From: Cymbomonas tetramitiformis
Taxonomy: Eukaryota; Chlorophyta; Pyramimonadophyceae; Pyramimonadales; Pyramimonadaceae
Direction of reading: 5' to 3'
Assembly: GCA_001247695.2 (NCBI GenBank)
Contig: LGRX02034414.1
Coordinates: forward strand, 44,848 to 108,847
Length of the DNA: 64,000 nucleotides
Of this stretch, positions 33,236 to 43,600 are shown piece by piece. Position numbers and translations under genes: made by a program. The notes under the pieces were generated by a model, which ran no database searches, was not told the origin of the DNA, and saw only the letters and a list, made by a program, of their open reading frames with translations. Every line of letters begins with the position of its first letter. Within the stretch, counting starts at the first letter, position 1.

Positions 33236-33405
33236 TTGGTTGTAACCAGTTAAACCACCAATTAACTAGTGCAATAAAAGTAATTAACCAATTGTAGCTA
33301 GCTAATCAATTTTTTAGTTATTAACTAACTAACCCCAACCAGTTAATTAATTTGCACTAATCACTTCAAACCAGTTGGACCTCGGGTCAACCGGTTACGC
33401 CCCTT
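33236..33405. repeat. Dispersed AT-rich repeat, copy 2
   Basis: Same sub-motif order as 175-400: AACCAGTTA, TTGTAGCTAGCTAATCAATT, TTAACTAACTAACCC, AGTTAATTAATTTGCACTAA. Confidence 0.6.
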
Positions 33406-33425
33406 AATTCGGTTGGTGACATCGT

Positions 33426-33481
33426 ATTCAGTCGGTGACATGAACTGATTTGGTTTATGTCGCTCATGTCACCGACTGAAT
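33426..33481. repeat. Perfect 18-bp inverted repeat
   Basis: ATTCAGTCGGTGACATGA (33426-33443) and its reverse complement (33464-33481) flank a 20-bp loop. GGTGACAT recurs just upstream (33414). No gene is adjacent. Confidence 0.9.
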
Positions 33482-34251
33482 TAATCAATCGGTCTAATCA
33501 GTCGGTACCTTCACGTGTTCACGAGTATGTTTCTGAGCCGTTCGCCAAAATCGAGCTCCGTTGCATAGGGCTCTAGAGACTCTAAAAAGGGCCCGATTCG
33601 TTCCGAAATTTCAGATGAGCGATTGTACGCGTCAGTCAAGGTATCGCCCGGTTCTTTTATCTCCCAGTTATATACCGTTGGATAGAGGTATCTGACGGCA
33701 ATGTCGCATTTTCAAGAACCGGGCGAGAGACCCGGGCGATACCTACCTGGCGTGGGTACCTTGAGATGCGCGACACGACGTGACGAGGAGTATCATGAAT
33801 CATTCGTCTGCTATCTCGAACATCAAGTTTCGAGCATGTACAAGAAGAGAAACGAAGCATCAAGAGAGGGTTTTGCTACTTCAAGGTTCATGCCTCACGA
33901 GATCAAGCTTGCCTCCCGACGCGACGTCCCGAGTCGCTTGAACCGTCCTCCTTCGAGAGTCGTTTGACATTAGTATCACCTCTGAAGGTAAGATGGCCTT
34001 GAAAGACGTGCTATGATTTCTAAGGTTCTCTCAACGGCAAAAATGTCACACTGTATAATTCGTTGAGAAAAACATATCCGACAAACAACTGTGTTGCACG
34101 TCATGCAGACTGATTATTAGACCGCAGCCCTCCTTTACATCAACTGCAGCATGAGAAGAGTCCTCGCAGCAGAAACTATGAGCAGCGTCACCTAAATCTG
34201 AGTGTGGGGCAGAGCTAGATTGAGTGCTTCGAGCTTGAAGTAACTGTATCT
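33482..34251. other. Spacer upstream of the giant retroelement
   Basis: No supported gene. AGGTATCGCCCGGTTCTT (about 33640-33657) is partly inverted at 33714-33745, giving a second hairpin. The 5' end of the giant element may lie in the 3' part of this stretch; no target duplication was identified. Confidence 0.4.
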
Positions 34252-34650
34252 ATGTCTCACGCGAGAGTCTATGACCTTAAACTTAATTTAACTAGTTTCT
34301 TTGACAACAATAAATGCTGGTTCGTTAGTGTGACAATACGGCTTGCAAATAACTCTATACAGCTTACTGCAACCTTCAAACCGCATATAGATAACTTAAT
34401 ACAGTTTGCAGGTAAATTAATACGGCTCATAGTTAAACTGATATGGCCTGAAGAAAACTTAAACAAACTCATAGACGACCCGATGAGGCCTGCTACTAAC
34501 ATTAAGCGGTCTATGGTAAACTTATCGCGGCTTCCAAATAACTTGAAATGGAATGCATTTTACCTCAAAATACGGGCTGCTAACTTAACACAAGATATGT
34601 ATCTTATAGTAAGCCCAGCACAGGCCGAAATATATTTTAAATGGAAATAA
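34252..34650 (+). CDS. Short upstream ORF of the giant retroelement (may be leader only)
   Basis: A 132-residue frame that ends 10 bases inside the giant ORF in a different frame (the two overlap at ATGGAAATAA). Most of it is translated from the ten 21-bp repeats, giving seven-residue periods such as LIQFAGK-LIRLIVK-LIWPEEN-LNKLIDD. A heptad-like hydrophobic pattern results, but the open frame could be a by-product of a 21-bp unit lacking stops. No Gag or RNA-binding motif is seen. Confidence 0.3.
   Translation: MSHARVYDLKLNLTSFFDNNKCWFVSVTIRLANNSIQLTATFKPHIDNLIQFAGKLIRLIVKLIWPEENLNKLIDDPMRPATNIKRSMVNLSRLPNNLKWNAFYLKIRAANLTQDMYLIVSPAQAEIYFKWK
34336..34545 (+). repeat. Ten 21-bp tandem repeats in the giant element's leader
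   Basis: Ten consecutive 21-bp units fit the consensus ATACGGCTTGCAGATAACTTA, with diverged but in-register copies. They start 300 bp before the giant ORF. Tandem monomers upstream of LINE ORFs are known to carry promoters in other LINEs; that function is inference here. Confidence 0.85.
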
Positions 34651-37600
34651 AAATAGATAAAGACATAAGCGGCAGCATAATTATGACATATTACATAATG
34701 AGACACCTCTTGAGATGTGAGGAAAATATTATTAAAACACGAGCGGAGCTGCAAACAACCACTTACGGGCCCACTATCATGTGTTTTCATTTAATGGCGG
34801 GACTCAGCAAAATGAAGTTGAACCCTAAACAATATTTCCCGGGACCTAGAGTCATAATACACCTAGCCCACAAGAGACCTAAGGCCTGCAAAAGGATAAG
34901 CAAGAGCGCCTTGAAATACATGATTCAAAACCCCAAAATGGCATGGCTTTGGGAGAGGACACGGACCCAAAATACTAAGAAATCAAAAATGAAATCACCC
35001 CTAAGAATAATGAAACATAAAACCCACCACAAGAAGGATGACGATACCAAACAACATAATATGCCTGAACCTGAGCAGATGTTAAGCGGTGGAGCAAGCA
35101 CCGAAGATGATGCAGTAGATGAAACTAAAATGGCCACGGAATCACTTTTTTCAGAAAAGGGGTGGTTAAATGCAACTCATGTTGGTGATGCAATGAAAAT
35201 ACGGGACCCGAGTACCATAGCCCCTATGGACCTCACAGACATGATGCTAAAGATGACAGGGGAGGACCAAAAACTCACACAACTTATTAATAGCAGACTC
35301 AAGAAATATGGCCACACACAAATAGGCGTGTGTGACAATATACATTGGCGTCTTATAATGATCCGCTTATCATCATCCGGGAAAATAGAAGCTTACATAT
35401 ATGACCCCTTTGGAGATAAAGCCGAAAGAGAAACCATTAATATGATTGAGGTAGCACTCAAAACCTGGCTGAAAATTTTCATAACCATTACAGAATATCA
35501 GGAATCCACAATTACCATTAGCAAGGATACATTTCAAACAGATACATATAACTGTGGCACATGGGTAGCAAAAACCGCCTTCAAATGGGCACAATGGAAC
35601 AGAGGTTCGCACCAGACCTCATTTTTCGAGTACCTAAAATCTGATTTATGTAGTGGGGAGTATGGCGACAAAACAATGCAAAAGGAAATACATAAATACC
35701 GGTTAGAAATGAGGAAAGAAATAGGACTGCTGGCCAAGAATACCCGCAACACACTGGAGCTCAAACACTTGGAGCACGCTGGAAACGACGCCGTAATCAG
35801 CGGCCCAAATATGACCTCACCTTCTCACCATATCCTCACACGTAGAGGTGCCACACCTAAAAAGCAGATAGAAACTCTGATTGAAACTTTTAGATTGAAA
35901 TGGAAGACACACACCACTAATGAAACAATTGTTTCAGAAGCCATCGAATCGCATAGGAAATATCACCACACCTCGAGCACGGATAACACCAACATTCAAA
36001 TCCATCTTCTTGTGACTAATGACATATGGTCAACTGCAGTCCACATCATTCCAGAAAGAAAGATTATTCACTGTGAGTTTGATATCTCTAACAATAAATA
36101 CCAGAAAGACATTTTCACACTTCTCCCTCAAGACCTAAGTGTGCACCGCATAACCTTGAAACTGGGAGTACATCCGAATAACATGGGGGTTTTCAATTTT
36201 ACACTAGCCCACAAAGCCTTTCACATCTTGCACAACACTAAATTCTTCTCAGCAGCACAATTAAACAGAGACCTACTATACGAACTTGAAAACCTAAATA
36301 TTAGAACTCTACCACAAACGGGCAGAGAAGCTAGGATAATCAAACACGAAAATAACAAAGCCATTTCGACCATACGACAATCACTGAGAACTCACCTTCC
36401 GAAAATTGATGCACATCCAACAAAGCCAAATTCTGAAAACAAAGACTGTAAATCCACCCACACTGCTTATAATCACCTCATCTCAGGCAAAGGAAAGCCT
36501 TCTTGTGAAACCCACACATATGGATACCGCAGGAAGCACTCTCATAAACAAAAGAGAATAATCCTTAAAACCAAATGCACAAACAAAATCTTTGATATTG
36601 AGAACATTTATGACGCAGATGGCAGATGCATACTACAAAAAGCAAAACACAAAAGCGCCATGAAACAGTCGGAAGAAATAGACCGACTCACAAAACTACA
36701 ACTAGCACAACACTCTAACAATTTGATTATAATGGGTATGAATATGAGAGGCCTCCGACACCACAAAGAAGATAAAGACAGTTTAATCAAATTAGAAACA
36801 ATCTGCAATCTTTTAATCGACGGACGGGCCGATATAATATGTATATCAGAAACCAAGGTAAATACTGAAAACCTAGCATTAATTAAAACCCTAATGACAC
36901 AAAAAGGAATCCAATTTCGCACGTCTCATGTAAATGAAAGAGCTTCCATTGGTTCCATGATCCTATGGAATCCGAAAAGTTTACCACTATCCACCTCGGT
37001 CACCACAATCGATGGAGATGCAAAGAGAGCAGTAATGACCAAATTTTCAGGAAATAACGGTTTTGAGCTCTACATAGCCAGCGGTTATATGAATGATGCT
37101 ACATTAGTAGAGGAACAAGTGGAATTATATGACACACTTACTGACTGGGCAGGGAAGGCAGGAAATAATCCAAAAAAGGCCTACGTAGAGATAGGTGACA
37201 AAAACTGTACCATTACCCCAAATCAGCGGGTGTCAGGTGGAAGTTACATGTCATATCAAGAGCATGTCGAAAAGAATAAGCATCTTTTAACTTATTTCAA
37301 CAATGACAGATGTTCTCTTAATGAACTGATAATGGACCGTAATCCAAACACGGAAATTTTCACACATGTCATATCCAAAAACTCAAAAGCAAAACTCACC
37401 CATATCATGGCCAACACAACTATGGCAGAAATGACAGTTAAAACAGGATGGACGGAGGAAAACCCTTATATCATCTCCGACCACGGGATAGTATGGGCTG
37501 AATTTAAGCTCCCTCAAAACGACACCAAATTGGAGATTTTCACCGATACAACATTGCCAACACCTAGATTTAATGGTGCCAAGGAAACCACACATGATGA

Positions 37601-40600
37601 GTACCCAGGGTACCCAATTAGAATGACAAACAAAAATAAGGATACAAAAAGGAAAATAAACAAGAAAGATATTGTAGGACTTCTCGAAGCAAACGGATAC
37701 TGCACAAATGAACTTGTGCACGCGTGCATCAATAAAAACAAAGCTAGAGCATCTATCAGCACCATCAAGGGTGACACCACTGATCTCGACCTTAAACGGG
37801 ATAATACTGACGGCAGCCCCATAACAGTGAGCAAGCTCATAGCTAAAAATAAAGAGACAGACACCATAGAACAATGTCTAAAATGGCACAACAAACCCAA
37901 GGAATGGTGGATTCACCTAAATAGCCCATGGCATGCAGCTCACTTACTCTCTAGAGGAAAGGGGATGCCGGAAGGTGGTCTAAACTTAGGCCATAACGAC
38001 AAAGATAACATCTGGCATATAGGTTCGCCTCACCTTCTAAATAAGAAAGATGTAAATGCCTATCTCAAACGACACCTTTCATTCAGCTCACTGGAAGTTA
38101 AGAAAATCACGAAATCCTACACAGATGAGCACATGACCAGCTGGAATATTCTTCTACATCCCCATATGCCTGCTAAATTCTGGAACCTGTACGGATCTGA
38201 GATGCATTCGGAAAAAATAGACTGCACCGCTCATCTATTTCAATACGCTACAGGCTGGGTGTCTTACACTGAAAGACTACATAGCACACTCGAAATGGAA
38301 AATGGATCGGAAGCAGCTAGAAACGGCGGCACTGGCCTCAAGGAAATGCACCCTGACGCGACATGGGATACCCTGCACACACTGGCACATCAGGCGGCAA
38401 GAGACGCCTTTGGCACCAAGAATCTGAACAAAACTGGGAAGTCCGAAAAACCATCAGCAGTATCTAACTATATATACAAATGGCTAAACACAGTACGCCG
38501 CACCATCAAATATTTGGATACAAGAACTCATGTTAGCAACATTCCAAAGCAAGCCAAAAAGGCTGCCCGCACGCTACCGTTTGCCTCGCTCCAACCCAAA
38601 CACAATGAAGCAGCAGCCACATGGGGATTACGATTGCATGAAAATTATGTAATAATCAGAAATGCTTTTCAGAAAAGCAGAGACACAGACATTGAACGAC
38701 GCAAACTCCGAGAAAAAGAAGCCCTGCAGCATCTTTTCTCAAATAACCTTTCGAGGTTTCTAGACACAGTCATGGGAAAGATGAAACCTACTGAAAAAGG
38801 TGCAGCCGCAACCCCAGGTAGTGATGGAAAGATACCTGAGACAAAAACAGAAAGACTAAACACAACACTAGATGAATACAAAAATAAAAAATTATTTTCT
38901 ACTAACCCGACTGAGCCAGATGAACTCCCTCAGTGGCTTACTGACATTCTCAAGGATAGCCCTAAAATTCCCGATACGGCTGCCGCGAGACTATTGACAG
39001 AAATCACGCACAAAGAACTCCAACAAGCATACTCGGACTGTGGTATCTCTACAGCACCAGGACCCTCAGGGATGAGATACTCGCAGTGGATCAAGGGCCC
39101 AGAGAATTTTCAAGAGGTTACTGTCTCACTTTTTAACCACATTCTTATAACTGGGAAATTTCCAAAGAGTGCAAAATCTGGAGTCATCCTTCCAATCCCT
39201 AAAAATCCCTCTGCACCATGTACAATAGATAATTCTAGACCCCTCACAATGTTGGAAACGGGTCTTAAACTATTTAATACAATAATTGCTAACCGTCTCA
39301 AAACAATACTTAACACCCACCCCATTCTCTTTCCCATTCAAGATGCCTTTCTTCCGAATAAAAATATAGATGACTCACTCCAAATTCTGAATGAAGTAAT
39401 TTCGGATGCCAATAGATACGACAAAGACCTCCACGTAGTTTACCTGGACCTCAAACAAGCATTTGACAGAGCTGAATTCTGGATGAGCAATTTAGCGCTC
39501 AGAAAGTTGGGACTCCCATCACAAATAATCAACATCATCTCAGACATTACCAATGATGCCTCTAGAATGGTACTCACTGAAGAAGGCCTCACGGATGAAT
39601 GGTCCCTAGAATGTGGAGTTCCTCAGGGAGAAGTTTTGAGCCCACTAAGGTTTGTAGCCATTATGGACATTCTGGCAATTTGGTTAGCAAAAAGAGCAAA
39701 CGGTGTAAACCCGACAGGAACCACATACGGATATGAACTGAACTCGGAACGCCATAGACCAGACAAACCAGGAAATAATGTTATTCCTCCCTCCCAAAAC
39801 CTATTAGAAAAGGACACCACTTTAAATATCTTTGCACGGTTCTTTTGTGATGACATCATTCTTGTGGGGAAAACTAAAGACGAAGTACAAGACATGCTAG
39901 GTATAGTTAATGAATTTATGAGCTTCATTGGTATTCCCATCAATGTTAAGAAATCCAAATACTCTTACAGAAAGCGCATCAAACCTCAGGGCAAAACAGT
40001 AACGCGATATGACCTGTCCGATGATTTACTCATCTCAGGGGGACATCTGGAGCCCAATACAAATGACTCAAGTCCTTCTATTGATTCGAAATGGATACCC
40101 CCTGAGTCACCAGAATTCCTCGATTTCTCCAACAGCAAAGAGGTAAACAGATATCTCGGAGTATGGTTTGCACTAAATGGGGAATGGGACAAACAGGCGG
40201 AAATCCTTATCGACAGACTTAAATCTACCTTAATATCCATCCAACTGCAACACATGACTCTACACCAGCTAAGATATGTTATAAATGCGGTTGTAGTTCC
40301 GAGGATGGCATACCCCCTTAAAGTTACCTCAGCAATTGCCAACTCCTCAAAGAATGTCGCAATTGAATTAGACAAAATGATAGCTTCGTTTATAATTAAA
40401 TATTTGGGCTGCCCAGTTGACACCAATCACCAAATAATCTGGACAGCAGTCTGCCAAGGCGGGTACGGTATTGATAGTGTCTTTGATGTTGTAACCGCGT
40501 CGTGTATTACCGAAACTATGAACACCCTGTGTTCTGCGGATGAACACGAATATTGGCAACACAACCACACGGACCGTATCACTGATCCCCACCTCATCTC

Positions 40601-43600
40601 ACTATACCGTAGAAACAGCAATCTATGGCTTAAAATAATAATTCAAAACATGAACAACGAAATGGGTAAAAATGCCATCTCGGGTTTCCCCTTATCACAC
40701 TATGCAACCTACAGTCACACTAAAGACAAACGCTTTAACTGGTTTAGGCGTACAGGTCACATTATGGCAAAACTTGGATACGCTATCGACTCTAAAAATT
40801 ACCCTGAAAATGAAGCGGGTGAAACCACATTAATCACCACCCTTCCCAGACAACTCTACATGTCGAGGAATGTTACCTCCGCAATACAAAAATACAACCT
40901 CAAGCACACAGGTTCCTTTCTAACTCCCTGCGGTGGGATGTTAAAAAACTGGCAAGAAAGTAAAGGCTTTTTCAGGCTGAATGGTAATAGACCCCCTGGA
41001 TGGCTAACCGAAATCGAAAAGGAAATGCTTCAAAACCCTGTAGATTTGGACCCACAGGCTAGATATGTCAAGAAACAATATAGAGACAACATAGTACCCC
41101 CCGACACGGGTGAATTTCATTGGAAAGGAAATGGTGACCGAAATTCCATCTCTCTTATTCACATTACCAATATTGACTTAGAGGCCATGTCAATACAATA
41201 TACAGAATACAGTAACAATGCCATAAACCCTAATGTCTTTGTCAGAATCGAAGGTACCAACAGTTTTAAATACGACTTTGAATATAGCATCACCAATGAC
41301 GGTTGCATCCTAATTCCAGCAGGTTCTATTTTCGAATATAATGACCATATGGACCCGCCCTCTTCTGTCCTTGCTACAGTCAGTGATATTAACTCACACT
41401 ATGATTACATCTCAGACAGACAGTATGAGACCATTATTGCCAGAATGAAAAACAAAACTGCGGAGGAAGAAAGTGAATACAGCTGCCCTAGCGACTCGGA
41501 AGAAGAATCCACCCCCAACGCAGAAAAGAACAAACTAATGGAAGATTATGATATGGCAAGCGATGGTTCTCTATTTGCTGGAAAGAAAACAGCATGCAGT
41601 GGTGCAGCATATGCCATAAAAAACTTTGACAACGGGATGCCACTTGTTCGGAAGATGAATATCCCCCCCTCAAGAACTTTCTCCGCATCGGGGCTTCTTA
41701 TCAAGGAAGATATCCAAAACCCGAGTAGCACATCTGCTGAAATTGCGGGACTGCGATTTCTACTCACAGAACAAAAAGAGAAACTCCTCAAATCTATTAC
41801 TCCAATGGTACATGCCATTGACTCCATGGCAGCAATATCTGCTGTAACAAAGGATGGCAGGTCCATGAGTGCTCGGGACAAATTACGTGAAGCTAATCGC
41901 AGAGATGTGCAGGCTGTTCGCCTACTATTAGAAGAACTTGGATTTTACAGTGAAGGAAACCACAGCAAAATCATCCTCAAATGGATTAGGGGTCACAATA
42001 ATGACAAAGTCCATGACAGAGTGGACCGTACTGCTAAAAGAGCCTCATTCAGAGGGGGCTGTCTAGACATCTCTCGCTACGACCCTGCCGAGGAACTACC
42101 CTTCTCGTTATTCTTTTTTGAGGTCCCTATCTTAGGCGATATCCGTAGTCACATTAGAAGAATTCAACGTCTCTCACACTATCATAATTGGAGAACCCTA
42201 CAGTCTCAAGGGAAGTACTTGAGAATGCTCAACGAGAATAACACCGCCCCCACTAAAGATATTTCCAAAATAACACCTAAAGCTTTCACCGCTTCTAGAA
42301 GCAGAGAACTCCTGGGTCTCCAAGCCTCTCCAGCACGTTTATTTAAACTGGGGAAAATCGGGACTGAAAACTGCCCCTACTGCCAACAGAATACAAAATG
42401 CACCTTCGAACACATCCAACTTGAATGCTCAGGACATAATAATAGCTTGCATAGTCTTAGAACAACCCAAGATGGCGAACTAAGGAAAATCATTGCCGAA
42501 GAAATCTCAGAAAAGCCCAAACTACTAAACCCTGGAAAAGGTACCACATACATCAAAACAGAGCCATCGAAACTTTTTCCACTTGCTGACCTTAGACAGG
42601 AAATGAAGGAGGAATTATACTTACACGCTCTCCCGGAAGCTAGCATGTACCGACCATCAAGTTCAAAAAAGAATACCATTGCTGTGACCGCTAAACCTGA
42701 AGTGAACCATGTCACGGGGACAATTAAATATCCCGAACTCCAATATGTCCAGAAGAAAGAGTTTTGGAAACTTTTGGCCTGGCACCGCCTTTCCAACAAA
42801 GTAGTTCCATGCTCACTTGCGGAGTACTCGGATAGGGCACACGATATCCACGAAGCACTCAATGCATGTAAGTTTGAATCGGGGGATCCTAAAAATTGTT
42901 ACGCAATCAGAAGAAGCCTCTTAGATATTTTGGTGGATGACAGGAACCTTGACAAAAACGGCTGTGAACTTTTCTCCAACCCACTAAATGCCCACCCTAG
43001 AATTCACTCGAGAAGATGCATACCCACCACAAGAATGAAGAAAGCTCTCAGGCCCTTTTGCCATCATGGGAAAATTGGCTTTGATGGTCTCGCTTGGGAT
43101 GCCTACGTGGATCCGATAACAGGCATCGGCAGAATCGTTTATGGAAATCCCCCCTTTGATGGGAAAGAAAAGGGCAAATCTTCGGCGGTTATGACTACCT
43201 TGGAAATGGGACATAAAGCGGCCAACACCGTCCCCGGATTTTCAGGAACATGGATTCTTCCGCTGTCTCCCAAAAACCAAAAAAGATGGTTCGACAAAGG
43301 TTTTAAACTTGTTTTCAGATTCCCGCATAACACTATTCCATTTATCCCACATGGTTATTGGACGGGTGATGACCCCTACGTTCTTCCAGGTGGCGGATGC
43401 TATAAGGATGACTTTTCGGATGTCGTTATCATAGCTATAGACAGTGCACCCAGTGATACTCAACCAGCCTTTGATTGGAGGCCCACACAGAAAAAGATTG
43501 CCAGATGGTTCCTCAATGTACTTCCTAAGTCCAGAGTCACGGAGAAGAGGCTAGAATACACAGGAGTCAGCCCTGATATTTGGAATGAAGTTATGAACGA

